From Methanocrinis alkalitolerans (GTDB taxonomy: Archaea; Halobacteriota; Methanosarcinia; Methanotrichales; Methanotrichaceae), in NCBI RefSeq assembly GCF_029167205.1, contig NZ_JARFPL010000034.1, positions 1 to 25,492 of the forward strand: a stretch of DNA of 25,492 nt. The letters are read 5' to 3'. This document shows, in pieces, positions 1 through 8,417 of the stretch. How positions within the stretch are numbered: position 1 is the stretch's first letter; each line of letters starts with the position of its first letter. The translations under genes were made by a program, and so were the position numbers. The notes beneath the pieces are model-generated. The model did not search any database, was not told the origin of the DNA, and saw nothing but the letters and a program-made list of their open reading frames with translations.

Positions 1-195
1 GGACTGATAATGGACTGATAATGGACTGATAATGGACTGATAATGGACTGATAATGGACTGATAATGGACTGATAATGGACTGATAATGGACTGATAATG
101 GACTGATAATGGACTGATAATGGACTGATAATGGACTGGTAATGGACTGATAATGGACTGATAATGGACTGGTAATGGACTGGTAATGGACTGAT
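1..195. repeat. 11-bp tandem repeat array
   Basis: Seventeen full copies of GGACTGATAAT and one partial copy (188-195) lie head to tail without interruption. Four copies, at 133, 166, 177 and probably no others, differ in count by one base class only: the copies at 133, 166 and 177 read GGACTGGTAAT, and the rest are identical. The array runs off the left edge, so its true length is unknown. The unit is not a multiple of three. The minus-strand reading (ATTATCAGTCC) has no stop codon in any phase, whereas the plus strand has TGA and TAA in every cycle. There are no spacers, so this is not a CRISPR array. Confidence 0.97.
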
Positions 196-236
196 TTTTC
201 TCTCTTCCTCATCGATTTTGAGGCGGGTTGGGGCCC

Positions 237-250
237 CCGGATCGGTCCGG
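237..250 (-). other. Short hairpin downstream of the HEAT-repeat gene
   Basis: CCGGA (237-241) and TCCGG (246-250) can pair around a four-base loop, about 30 nt past the stop codon of the HEAT-repeat gene on the minus strand. No U-run follows it in the direction of transcription, so a terminator role is doubtful. It may only act as a 3'-end stabilising structure. Confidence 0.25.
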
Positions 251-279
251 AAACCCCTGAGCTACGATCACTTCCGGTC

Positions 280-828
280 CTACTTCTTCTCCACTTCCTT
301 ATCGCCGGGGGCCTTCGCCTGCTCGTAGGCGAGGATCGAGGCCTTGGCGTGGACCCGAACGAAGGGGCTCGTGTCCTCCTCGGCGGCCTTCTTCAGGATC
401 GAGAGGGATTCCTCATCCATCATCTCCCCCAGGACCCAGGCGGCTCCGCCCCTCATCTCCTCGTTCGCTTCATCGTCGATGAGGAGATCTGCCATCCTCT
501 TCTGGACGAGGTCTCTACCGAGGGCGGCGAGCCCCACCATGGCGTTAGCCTTGACGACGTCCTCGGGGTCCTTGAGGGCGGAGACGAGGGGCTCCACCAC
601 TTCAGGACCCCCCTTCTTGGCGAGGGCGTTGACGGCGTTCGCCCTGACGAGCATGTTACCCTCTTTAGCCACCACCTCGGCGAGCCGCTCGACGGTCCAG
701 GTGGCGTCGGGGAGGTCCTCGGGGACCTGGGGGCCTGCCAGGGCGTCGATCGCCTCCGTCTCTCCCAGGGGGACTGCCGCGGGCTTCTCCTTCTCTCCTG
801 TCTTCTTCTCCTTCTTGCCTTCTGCCAT
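280..828 (-). CDS. Small HEAT-repeat (PBS-lyase-like) protein
   Basis: A 182-residue protein. The first ~20 residues are very Lys/Glu-rich and probably disordered. Residues ~45-170 form helical HEAT-type repeats, seen in segments such as VRANAVNALAKKG, VKANAMVGLAALG and MRGGAAWVLGEMMDEES. The C-terminus is again charged. HEAT repeats are protein-binding scaffolds and no catalytic residues are visible, so the partner is unknown. The ATG lies 17 bp after the iorB stop, with AGAGG a few bases upstream, so the gene is probably the third of an iorA-iorB operon. A role in assembling or stabilising IorAB is possible but is inferred from position only. Confidence 0.85.
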   Translation of the reverse strand: MAEGKKEKKTGEKEKPAAVPLGETEAIDALAGPQVPEDLPDATWTVERLAEVVAKEGNMLVRANAVNALAKKGGPEVVEPLVSALKDPEDVVKANAMVGLAALGRDLVQKRMADLLIDDEANEEMRGGAAWVLGEMMDEESLSILKKAAEEDTSPFVRVHAKASILAYEQAKAPGDKEVEKK

Positions 829-845
829 AGTCCTCTAATTGCTGC

Positions 846-1433
846 CTATTCTACTTCAATTTTTCCAAGTTCGAAGGCCTTCCTGTTGATCTCCAAAAAC
901 CTCGCGGGGACGGTCTGGAAGAGCGCCTCGAGGAGCGCCTCCTCCCCGATGGGGATGTGCCTGGCCAGGGCCCCCAGCATCACGACGTTCGTCGCCTGGA
1001 GGCTCCCCGCCTCGGCGGCAAGCCCTGTAGCGTCCATCGGATAGACCCGAGAGGACGCCTCCCAGAGGGGTGCGAGGATCTCCTCGATGGCGGGGTAGCT
1101 GGCCTGGCCGGTGGTGACGGTGACCGGCAGTACCGCAGTCGTGTTCACCAGGGCGATCCCATCGGGGGATAGGTAGGTGGCGTACCTGAGCGCCTCCGCA
1201 GGCTCCATGGCCAGGAGGACGTCGGCGCCTCCGAGGGATATCATGGCGCTGTAGCGGCAGCCGATCCTTATGTGGTTTATGACGCTCCCCCCCCGCTGAG
1301 CCATCCCGTGGGTCTCGACCCCCCGGACCGATAGCCCGGCCGAAAGAGCCGCCTTGCCTATGATCTCGGATATCAGGATCACCCCCTGGCCTCCGACCCC
1401 GACGATGACGACGTCGCAATCCGAAGTTCTCAT
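846..1433 (-). CDS. iorB: Indolepyruvate:ferredoxin oxidoreductase, beta subunit
   Basis: A 195-residue gamma-type subunit of the 2-oxoacid:ferredoxin oxidoreductase superfamily. With IorA it oxidatively decarboxylates aryl pyruvates (indolepyruvate, phenylpyruvate) to aryl-acetyl-CoA with ferredoxin as acceptor, or runs in reverse for aromatic amino acid synthesis from aryl acids in methanogens. The family signature is the N-terminal segment VVIVGVGGQGVILISEIIG, followed by the ETHGMAQRGGSV segment. The chosen ATG overlaps the iorA stop as ATGA and has GGAGGTG upstream. A longer reading from 1475 would overlap iorA by 46 bases and add 14 residues unlike the family, so it was rejected. Cytoplasmic. 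Confidence 0.95.
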   Translation of the reverse strand: MRTSDCDVVIVGVGGQGVILISEIIGKAALSAGLSVRGVETHGMAQRGGSVINHIRIGCRYSAMISLGGADVLLAMEPAEALRYATYLSPDGIALVNTTAVLPVTVTTGQASYPAIEEILAPLWEASSRVYPMDATGLAAEAGSLQATNVVMLGALARHIPIGEEALLEALFQTVPARFLEINRKAFELGKIEVE

Positions 1434-3235
1434 TCCGCCACCTCCATAGCCTGCTGAGGGCATATCTTTGCACATACCCCGCAGCCTGAGCAGAGGGCAT
1501 TGATCCTGGCGACCTTTCCGTCGAACTCGATGGCAGGACAGCCGAAGCTAACGCAGAGCTTGCAACCGCCGCACTTCTCCTCGTCTACCCTCAGCATGGG
1601 CCTTCTGATCCCGGCCCTCATCTCGCTGATGACGCAGGCCTGCTTGGCCACCACCACCGATAGGCCCGGATGATCCCTCGCCCTCTCGAAGGTCTCTATC
1701 ATGGAGTCGAGGTCGTAGGGGTCGGCGGTCTCAACGAGCCCCGCGCCCAGAGACCGGCAGATCTCCTCGAGGGATATGGTGGGGGAGATATCGCCGGTGG
1801 CCGTCCGCCCCGCGCCGGGATGGGGCTGGTGGCCGGTCATGGCGGTGATGGAGTTGTCGAGGATCGCGACGGTCATCCTCGCCCCGTTGTAGGCGGCGTT
1901 GAGAAGGCCGGTGAGCCCCGAGTGGAGGAATGTGGAGTCCCCCAGGACGGCGCATATCCCCCGCTCTTCGCCCCCGAACCTGATCCCGGCACCGACGGTG
2001 ATGGACGCCCCCATGCAGAGGCAGCTGTCGACGGTCCCCATCCCAACCCCCATGGTGTAGCAGCCGATGTCGTTTGGATATACGGCGTCCCTGCCGAAGG
2101 CCTTCCTCATGGCGTAGTAGGAGGCCCTATGGCTGCATCCGGGACAGAGGGCCGGGGGCCTCGGCGGCAGAATGGAGAGGACCTCAGGGCTCATCGTCGG
2201 GGCGCCCCTCTGTTGAAGGCCCATCATGCGAGCGATGGCTTTCCTGACGGTGAGGGGGTCGAGCTCCCCGACCTTCGGGATATGCCCAGACCTCTTGCCC
2301 AGGATCTCCACCTCGGGGTTTCTCTCCTTGGCCACCATCTCGACGAACTCCTCGAGGACGGGGTCCATCTCCTCGACCACCAGAATGCGGTCGACCTTCT
2401 CCAGGAAGTCGCCGACGATCGTCCTGGGGATGGGGTAGGCGCCTATCCTCAAGAGGGAGACGTCTGCCTCCAGCTCCGCGATCGCCTCCTCGGCGTAGAG
2501 CCCCCCTATCCCTGAGGCTATGATCCCCACATCACCCCTCATCTGCGACCTGTTCCACGCCTCTTTCGCGAGAGCCGCCTCGATCTCTGCTTGCTTATCC
2601 AGAAGCTCGGCATGGAGGGGGCGGGCGTGGACGGGGAGGGCCACCCTGCGAGGTGGGTTCTTCTCGAAGCCCGGGCTCGCCTTCCTCTCTCTTGGAGCCC
2701 CCACATCGACGGTCGCCCTGGCGTGGGAGACCCTCGTCGTCGGCCTCACCATCACCGGAAGGCCGAACTCTTCCGAGAGGCTGAAGGCCCGCAGGGTCAT
2801 ATCCCTAGCCTCCTGGGGGTCGGCGGGGTCGAGGCAGGGGACCCGGGCGAACGCGGCATAACGCCTGGAGTCCTGTTCGTTCTGAGAGGAGTGGCAGTAG
2901 GGGTCGTCGGCGGAGATGATCACCATCCCTCCCCCGACGCCGAGATAAGGCAGGGTCATGAAGGGGTCTGCGGCGACGTTGAGGCCGACGTGCTTCATGG
3001 TGACGGCGGCCCGGGTCCCCGTCCAGGAGGCGCCGATGGCCACCTCCATCGCCACCTTCTCGTTCACAGACCATTCGACGTGGATCCTATGCTCCTCGGC
3101 GAGGGGGGCGAGATGCTCCACGATCTCCGAGGAGGGGGTTCCAGGGTAGCCGGAGATGACCCCCGCCCCCGCTTCCAGGATGCCCCTGGCGATGGCGACG
3201 TTTCCGAGCAAGTATTCTCTCAATATGATGACCAT
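1430..3235 (-). CDS. iorA: Indolepyruvate:ferredoxin oxidoreductase, alpha subunit
   Basis: A 601-residue catalytic subunit of usual family length. The N-terminal pyrimidine-binding domain begins with LLGNVAIARGILEAG and SGYPGTPSSEIVE. A thiamine-diphosphate site is visible in the second half (ALCPGCSHRASYYAMRKAFG, then GDSTFLHSG and about 24 residues later DNS). A C-terminal ferredoxin-like domain carries two 4Fe-4S motifs: C555, C558, C561, C566 and C582, C585, C588, C592. Together with IorB it makes or breaks aryl-acetyl-CoA with ferredoxin. It is the first gene of a leftward operon. The start codon sits 38-48 bp from a TATA-like box, and the Shine-Dalgarno is weak (only AAGG next to the ATG). 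Confidence 0.96.
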   Translation of the reverse strand: MVIILREYLLGNVAIARGILEAGAGVISGYPGTPSSEIVEHLAPLAEEHRIHVEWSVNEKVAMEVAIGASWTGTRAAVTMKHVGLNVAADPFMTLPYLGVGGGMVIISADDPYCHSSQNEQDSRRYAAFARVPCLDPADPQEARDMTLRAFSLSEEFGLPVMVRPTTRVSHARATVDVGAPRERKASPGFEKNPPRRVALPVHARPLHAELLDKQAEIEAALAKEAWNRSQMRGDVGIIASGIGGLYAEEAIAELEADVSLLRIGAYPIPRTIVGDFLEKVDRILVVEEMDPVLEEFVEMVAKERNPEVEILGKRSGHIPKVGELDPLTVRKAIARMMGLQQRGAPTMSPEVLSILPPRPPALCPGCSHRASYYAMRKAFGRDAVYPNDIGCYTMGVGMGTVDSCLCMGASITVGAGIRFGGEERGICAVLGDSTFLHSGLTGLLNAAYNGARMTVAILDNSITAMTGHQPHPGAGRTATGDISPTISLEEICRSLGAGLVETADPYDLDSMIETFERARDHPGLSVVVAKQACVISEMRAGIRRPMLRVDEEKCGGCKLCVSFGCPAIEFDGKVARINALCSGCGVCAKICPQQAMEVAE

Positions 3236-3273
3236 CCTTGAAGTTGATTCGTCTGCGGGGCCGCTGCCCCGTC

Positions 3274-3283
3274 TCTCTTATAG
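3274..3283 (-). promoter_or_regulatory. TATA-like box for iorAB operon
   Basis: The minus strand reads CTATAAGAGA about 40 bp before the iorA ATG. With archaeal spacing of roughly 26 bp to the start site, this gives a leader of about 18 nt. It is the only clear TATA-like element before this operon. Confidence 0.5.
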
Positions 3284-3368
3284 TCCGGTCATGGGAGATC
3301 GCCCCTTCGATAAAGCCGTTTCGAGGCCGGAGGATCATCCTTCATGATCCCGAGGACCTCCGGTCGAA

Positions 3369-3377
3369 GAATTTATC
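3369..3377 (+). promoter_or_regulatory. Possible TATA-like box for acetolactate decarboxylase
   Basis: The AT-rich stretch AATTTATCC stands out in GC-rich surroundings, about 75 bp before the chosen ATG at 3448. It implies a leader of about 50 nt that ends in GTGATC, a typical methanogen ribosome-binding sequence. The assignment is tentative. Confidence 0.35.
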
Positions 3378-3447
3378 CCCTATCGATGATGGTGATCTTC
3401 GGCAGACGACAAAGCGACGAAGACGCCGTTCTGCGGATGTGATCCTC

Positions 3448-4257
3448 ATGAGAATATCTCGATATCCAATTCTTCCAGCCTTAATCCTCATCCTCGCGGC
3501 CCTCGCGGCCCTCCCGGCCGCCGCAGAGGAGACGGGACTTTCGATAGATCGGGACCGGGAGGTCCTCTTCCAGGTATCGACGATAGACGCCCTCCTCCTG
3601 GCCGTCTACGACGGCGTCCTCTCCGTGGGCGAACTGAAGGAGAAGGGCGACTTCGGCATAGGGACCTTCGATAAGCTCGCAGGGGAGATGATCCTCCTCG
3701 ACGGCATATGCTACCAGGTGAAGGAGGACGGAGTCGCTTACGTCGTATCCGACGATCTGACGACCCCCTTCGCCTCCGTCACCTTCTTCGACCATGACGA
3801 GACGGTCCTGATCGAGGAGGCGGCAAACCTGACGGAGCTGGTAGGGATCCTGGAGGCCTCCCTCCCGTCGAAGAACGCCTTCTACGCCGTCAGGATCGAC
3901 GGCACCTTCCCCTACGTCAGGACGAGGTCCGTCCCCGCCCAGGAGAGGCCCTACCCCCTCCTCGTCGACGTCACCGCCCGCCAGACGGTCTTCGAGTTTG
4001 AGAACGCCTCCGGGACCATCGTCGGGTTCTGGACCCCCAAGTTCGCGGCGGGGATAAACGTCCCCGGAAGCCACCTCCACTTCATCACCGATGATCGGAA
4101 GGCTGGAGGCCACATCCTCGACCTGCGGGTGGAAGGGGCCGAGGCCGAGCTGGACCTGACCCCCAACATCTTCATGGCCCTCCCCACGGCAGGAGAGTTC
4201 TTCGAGGTCGACCTCACCGGCGACCTCTCGGCGGACCTGGAGAAGGTGGAGAAGTGA
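3448..4257 (+). CDS. Exported alpha-acetolactate decarboxylase
   Basis: A 269-residue member of the acetolactate decarboxylase family (BudA/AlsD), which converts 2-acetolactate to acetoin and CO2. Residues 1-26 are a signal peptide: a short basic start, a long Leu/Ala core and an Ala-Ala-Ala cleavage region. Family landmarks are FQVSTIDALL, GDFGIGTFDKLAGEM, RSVPAQERPYP and GSHLHFITDDRKAGGH. The Zn-ligand histidines are H209, H211 and H222, and E80 and R160 match conserved catalytic positions. The open frame extends 70 codons upstream, but that part is Arg-rich, unlike the family, and would bury the signal peptide, so the ATG at 3448 was chosen. It stands alone, divergent from iorA. An extracytoplasmic location is inferred from the signal peptide. 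Confidence 0.92.
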   Translation: MRISRYPILPALILILAALAALPAAAEETGLSIDRDREVLFQVSTIDALLLAVYDGVLSVGELKEKGDFGIGTFDKLAGEMILLDGICYQVKEDGVAYVVSDDLTTPFASVTFFDHDETVLIEEAANLTELVGILEASLPSKNAFYAVRIDGTFPYVRTRSVPAQERPYPLLVDVTARQTVFEFENASGTIVGFWTPKFAAGINVPGSHLHFITDDRKAGGHILDLRVEGAEAELDLTPNIFMALPTAGEFFEVDLTGDLSADLEKVEK

Positions 4258-4393
4258 AGCCATAAGGAAGGGGGTCGGATCGAAAGATGACAGACGCCTG
4301 AAAACGGGTGGATGAGGCGACGATCTGCTGCCCCGCCTCCCGCTGCCTCGGTCGAGGCTTATCCTGGCGAAAACCCGGCCAGATCCGGGGATC

Positions 4394-5713
4394 TCAGAGG
4401 TTCTCCGGCTTTCTCTCGACGAGCCTCTTTCTCACAGACTCGGCGTGGGCGGCCAGCCCCTCCGCTTCGGCGATGACGGTTATGGCGTCGGATAAGAGCC
4501 GCAGGCCGTCTTTAGAGATCTGCTGGACGGTGATCTTCTTTACGAAGGCGTCGGCGTTCAGCCCCGAGAAGACCCTAGCGTACCCCGACGTCGGAAGAAC
4601 GTGGTTTGTGCCGCTGGCATAATCTCCGGCGGCGACCGGCGTGTACGGCCCAAGAAATACGCTTCCGGCGCTTCTGATCTGTCTCAAGACCGTCATGGGA
4701 TCTCTTACGATGATCTCCAGGTGCTCGGGGGCGAAGCTGTTGGAGAAGCCTATCGCCTCCTCCGTAGATCCCGCCTTCAGGATGGCGCTCTTCGCCAGGC
4801 TCTTCTTCACGATCTCACGCCGGGCAACCTCTTTAGCCTGTTTCTCCACCTCAACCTTTGTGGCGATGGCGAGATCCTCATCGTCGGTCACCAGGACCGA
4901 TATCGACTGGGGGTCGTGCTCCGCCTGGGCGATCATATCCGATGCCAGGACTTCGGGCTCCGCCGTATAGTCGGCGATGATGAGAACCTCGCTGGGCCCC
5001 GCCGGCATATCTATCTCGACGGTGGACCGCAGGAGGAGCTTGGCGGCGGTGACGTAGATGTTCCCCGGCCCCACGATCTTCTGGACAGGCCGAATAGTCT
5101 CGGTCCCGAAGGCCATCGCCGCCACCGCCTGGACGCCTCCGACCCGGTAGATCTCGTCCGCCCCCGCCATCTGGGCCGCGACGAGGGTGATGGAGCTCAC
5201 CTTCCCGTCCTTTCCAGGGGGGGTGCAGACGACGACCCGCTCGACGCCGGCGACCTTCGCAGGGACGACGGTCATCAGGGCGGAGCTGGGATAGGCCGCC
5301 CTCCCGCCGGGGACGTAGGCTCCCGCCGAGTCGAGGGGGACGATCATCTGTCCCGCCATCGCCCCGGGGGAGGTCTGCGTCATCCAGAGGTCCCGGTCGA
5401 GCTGCTGATGGTGGAAGGCGGCGATGTTCTCGACGGCGATCTCCAGGGCCTTCTTAAGCTTCTCTGGCACCTCTTCATCGGCCTTCTCGATCTCGTCCTC
5501 GCCGACCCTGAACCTGCCGACCCGGACGCCGTCGAACCTCTCCGTCTGGTCACAGAGGGCCCTGTCCCCCCTCTCCTGGACGTCGTTTACTATCTCCACC
5601 ACCGTCGGCATGACGGACTGGACGTCGATGCCCCTCGATAGGAGGGCCGAGCCCTCCTCTTCACCCAATTCGCTCAGCTTCTTGAATAACAAAACGAACA
5701 ACTCCTTCTCCAT
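4394..5713 (-). CDS. hisD: Histidinol dehydrogenase
   Basis: A 439-residue enzyme that oxidises L-histidinol to L-histidine in two NAD-dependent steps, the last reactions of histidine synthesis. The Zn-ligand set is intact: Q263 and H266 (IAQAEHD), D364 (AAGDYASGTNH) and H423. The catalytic pair E330-H331 (FAPEHLEI) and the glycine-rich IVGPGNIYVTAAK segment are also present. It is the last gene of a leftward operon, 9 bp after the ligase stop, with no strong Shine-Dalgarno. No other his genes are in the window. The first eight residues before LFKKL are longer than in many homologues, so a slightly later start is possible. Confidence 0.96.
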   Translation of the reverse strand: MEKELFVLLFKKLSELGEEEGSALLSRGIDVQSVMPTVVEIVNDVQERGDRALCDQTERFDGVRVGRFRVGEDEIEKADEEVPEKLKKALEIAVENIAAFHHQQLDRDLWMTQTSPGAMAGQMIVPLDSAGAYVPGGRAAYPSSALMTVVPAKVAGVERVVVCTPPGKDGKVSSITLVAAQMAGADEIYRVGGVQAVAAMAFGTETIRPVQKIVGPGNIYVTAAKLLLRSTVEIDMPAGPSEVLIIADYTAEPEVLASDMIAQAEHDPQSISVLVTDDEDLAIATKVEVEKQAKEVARREIVKKSLAKSAILKAGSTEEAIGFSNSFAPEHLEIIVRDPMTVLRQIRSAGSVFLGPYTPVAAGDYASGTNHVLPTSGYARVFSGLNADAFVKKITVQQISKDGLRLLSDAITVIAEAEGLAAHAESVRKRLVERKPENL

Positions 5714-5722
5714 CAGATAGAT

Positions 5723-7405
5723 CTAGCCCGACCCGGGGCCGTTCCTCCCCCTCTGGGTGGCGTAAAGGGAGGCCACCCTCTCTAGGGAGTCCGCCTCTTC
5801 GAGGGCCTTATCGTCCCTCACCCGGACGAGCCTTGGAAACCTCAGAGCGTACCCCGATGAGTAGCTCTTGCTCTTCTGGATCTCTTCGAAGGCCACCTCG
5901 AAGATAACCTCCGGCTTCACCTCCACCACCATCCCCTCCCCGGAGACGAGGACGAGGTCGCGGAAGAGGTCCGTCAGCTCCGCCAGCATCTCGTCGTTGA
6001 TCCCCGTGGCGACCCACCCCACGTCCTCGAGCCTTCCCGTATCCGGGTCCGGGGAGGCAAGCCTGAAGGATCCGAGGAACGTCGCCCTCCGCCCCTCCCC
6101 CCACCGGGCGCCGACGACGACGAGGTCCAGGGTCTCCATCACCGGCTTGATCTTCACCCAGTTCTTCCCCCTCTTCCCCGCAGCGTATGGGGAGGCTGGG
6201 CTCTTGAGCATCACCCCTTCATGGCCTGCGGCGACGGCCTTCTCATATATCCCGGCCACCACCTCGGGGTCGGAGGTGACGGTCTGGGCTGCCAGGATCT
6301 TCGGATCTGCGACCTCCTCCAAGATCCTCCTCCTCTCCCGGAGGGGCTCGTCGATGAGAGGATGGCCGTCGAGGTATACTATATCGAAGAGGAAGAGCTC
6401 CAGAGGGATCTTCTTCGCCGTCCCCTCGACCTTGTACTTCCTCCGGAACCGCTTCAGGATCTCCTGGAAGGGCAGCGGCCTTCCGTCCTCGCCCCTGGCC
6501 ACCGCCTCTCCGTCGAGGATGGCAGACTCGGTCCTAACCCCCTCTCTTATGGAGGCTACGATCTCGGGGAGGGAGCGGGTGACCCTCTCCAGCCGCCGGG
6601 AGAATATCTCGACATCGTCCCCCCTCTTGTGGATCTGGACCCTGGAACCGTCGAACTTCCACTCGACGGCCGCCGTCCCCATCTCGGCAAGGGATCCGGG
6701 TATCCCCGACCCGATCTGAGCGAGCATCATCTTGATGGGCCTTCCGATCTCCACCTTCAGGTCCGAAAGCCTCCCCTCCTTCGCCCTCCGGGCTACGAGC
6801 CCCAGGTCGCCGGTGAAGTTGTAGCCCCGCTCCACCTCTGCCGGGGTTGCGCCGAAGGCCTTGGCGATGGCGTCTCTTACGATTCCCTCTCCGACACCGA
6901 TCCTCATATCTTCCAGGGCGAGCCTCGCGATGTACCTCGCCTCCAGGGGACTGGATTCGCTGAACAGATACTGGAGGTTTTTTGCCTTGACGGACTGGCT
7001 CCTCCTCCCCGATGCCCGGGCGATCTGCAGAAACCGCGAGTATACGTCCAGGATCGAGAGGCTATCGCCGCCGATGAAGGAGGAGAGGGTGGAGGGCCTC
7101 CTCTTGCCAATCGCCTCGGCGGCTACGGCACCCACATCCCCAGTCCTCCGGAGGATATCCTTGATCTCCGTCGTCGAAGACCCGCTCGCCCTGGAGAGGG
7201 CGTCGTAGAGGGTGGAAGGCCCCACCCCCAGGAGGATCTCGGAGCTGGCGGGAAATGGCGAGCCGGTGACAAAAGAGGGGACGATCGCGAGCTCGGCTTC
7301 GTCCAGATCCGAGAGGAAGGAGGCGAGGATCTCGGCCTTCTCTATGGAGCCGGCGATCCCCTCGATCTTACTACAGAGCTCTGCGAACCCGAGAAAGGTG
7401 GTCAT
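5723..7405 (-). CDS. lig: ATP-dependent DNA ligase
   Basis: A 560-residue archaeal replicative/repair ligase. The N-terminal ~220 residues form the helical DNA-binding domain. The nucleotidyltransferase core carries motif I EWKFDGSR with adenylated K250, a SRR segment at ~269-271, ILDGEAVA (~297-302), FLFDIVYLDG (~338-347), EGVMLKSP (~396-403) and NWVKIKP (~415-421). A C-terminal OB-fold domain follows. It seals nicks in Okazaki fragments and repair patches. The gene lies between hom and hisD with 10 bp and 9 bp gaps, so it is probably co-transcribed with amino acid biosynthesis genes. The Shine-Dalgarno is weak. Confidence 0.97.
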   Translation of the reverse strand: MTTFLGFAELCSKIEGIAGSIEKAEILASFLSDLDEAELAIVPSFVTGSPFPASSEILLGVGPSTLYDALSRASGSSTTEIKDILRRTGDVGAVAAEAIGKRRPSTLSSFIGGDSLSILDVYSRFLQIARASGRRSQSVKAKNLQYLFSESSPLEARYIARLALEDMRIGVGEGIVRDAIAKAFGATPAEVERGYNFTGDLGLVARRAKEGRLSDLKVEIGRPIKMMLAQIGSGIPGSLAEMGTAAVEWKFDGSRVQIHKRGDDVEIFSRRLERVTRSLPEIVASIREGVRTESAILDGEAVARGEDGRPLPFQEILKRFRRKYKVEGTAKKIPLELFLFDIVYLDGHPLIDEPLRERRRILEEVADPKILAAQTVTSDPEVVAGIYEKAVAAGHEGVMLKSPASPYAAGKRGKNWVKIKPVMETLDLVVVGARWGEGRRATFLGSFRLASPDPDTGRLEDVGWVATGINDEMLAELTDLFRDLVLVSGEGMVVEVKPEVIFEVAFEEIQKSKSYSSGYALRFPRLVRVRDDKALEEADSLERVASLYATQRGRNGPGSG

Positions 7406-7415
7406 GGTCCGTACT

Positions 7416-8417
7416 TCAGCCGTCTATCTGCCTTGAGGTGTAGATGCTGACGATGTCGGAGACTATGGCGCTGGCGGTCTCGATGGAGCCGGCCCCCAGG
7501 CCAGTGACGGTGATCGTCCCCGAGAGGTCGGTCTCGATGGAGGCGACGTTGAGGGTCCCGCCGACGGCGAGGGGGCTTCTCCTCGGAACTAGCATAGGCT
7601 TTACAGTCAGGGCCGGAACTTCGCCTATCAGCTTGATGTGGTAGCCCCTCTCCCAGGCGAGGTTGAGCGCCTCGGGGGTGATCTCCCTGATGCCGGTGAC
7701 GGAGACATCTTCGTATTTGGCGGTCATCCCGAAGATGGAGTTGGCGAGGATTACGACCTTTCCGGCGGTGTCTATCCCGTCGACGTCGTAGGCGGGGTCA
7801 GCTTCGGCGATCCCGAGGTCCTGGGCCTCGGTGAGGGCGTAGCTGTAGGTGTACTTCTCCTCCATCATTCTGGTCAGGATGTAGTTACAGGTGCCGTTGA
7901 AGATCCCCCGGATGCCGAGGATCTCGTTTCCCACCAGGTTCTTCTCGACGAGGCTGATCAGGGGCATCGTCCCGCCGACGGTCGCCTCGTACTTGAGCAT
8001 CACGCCGTTATCCTGGGCCATCTCCTGTAGGTGGTTATAGGCCACCACCAGGGGCCCCTTGTTGGAGGTGACGACGTGCTTTCCCGAAGATAGGGCCTCT
8101 TCGATGTGGCCGAGGCCGGGCTGGCCGTGGACGATGTTGGTGGGGGTCACCTCCACCACCAGGTCAGAGTCCACCTTCTGGATCGCCTCCTTCCCGATGA
8201 TATCGAGGTTTGCTATCCCCTCCAGAGTTCTCGCAGCGTGGAGCCTCTGGGGGTCTATCCCCGTCTCGTCGAAGAGGGTTCCGTTGATGTCGGTGACGGA
8301 GACGACCTTCATGTCCAGCCCCATCTTTCTCAGAAGCCCCCACTTTCGTCTCACGACCTCCAGAACGCCGTGGCCGACTATCCCGAACCCCACCAGAGAT
8401 ATCCTCACCTCTCTCAT
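7416..8417 (-). CDS. hom: Homoserine dehydrogenase
   Basis: A 333-residue NAD(P)-dependent enzyme reducing aspartate semialdehyde to homoserine, the branch point to threonine and methionine. The N-terminal Rossmann fold has ISLVGFGIVGHGVLEVV. The catalytic domain has SNKGPLVVAYNHL (conserved Lys), GTMPLISLVEKNLVGNEI, GIFNGTCNYILTRM and EADPAYDVDGIDTAGKVVIL. There is no fused C-terminal ACT domain. Instead, the gene directly upstream encodes a separate ACT protein whose stop overlaps this ATG (ATGA), which suggests translational coupling and a regulatory partnership. Confidence 0.95.
   Translation of the reverse strand: MREVRISLVGFGIVGHGVLEVVRRKWGLLRKMGLDMKVVSVTDINGTLFDETGIDPQRLHAARTLEGIANLDIIGKEAIQKVDSDLVVEVTPTNIVHGQPGLGHIEEALSSGKHVVTSNKGPLVVAYNHLQEMAQDNGVMLKYEATVGGTMPLISLVEKNLVGNEILGIRGIFNGTCNYILTRMMEEKYTYSYALTEAQDLGIAEADPAYDVDGIDTAGKVVILANSIFGMTAKYEDVSVTGIREITPEALNLAWERGYHIKLIGEVPALTVKPMLVPRRSPLAVGGTLNVASIETDLSGTITVTGLGAGSIETASAIVSDIVSIYTSRQIDG

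Noticed and set aside
1..195. CRISPR array
   Set aside because: The units are 11 bp and contiguous, with no unique spacers and no cas genes nearby.
3238..3447. N-terminal extension of the acetolactate decarboxylase frame
   Set aside because: The added 70 residues are Arg-rich and unlike the family, would put the signal peptide inside the protein, and cross the likely promoter region.
4601..5641. Long plus-strand frame opposite hisD
   Set aside because: Shadow of hisD, with no recognisable domain and shadow-type composition.
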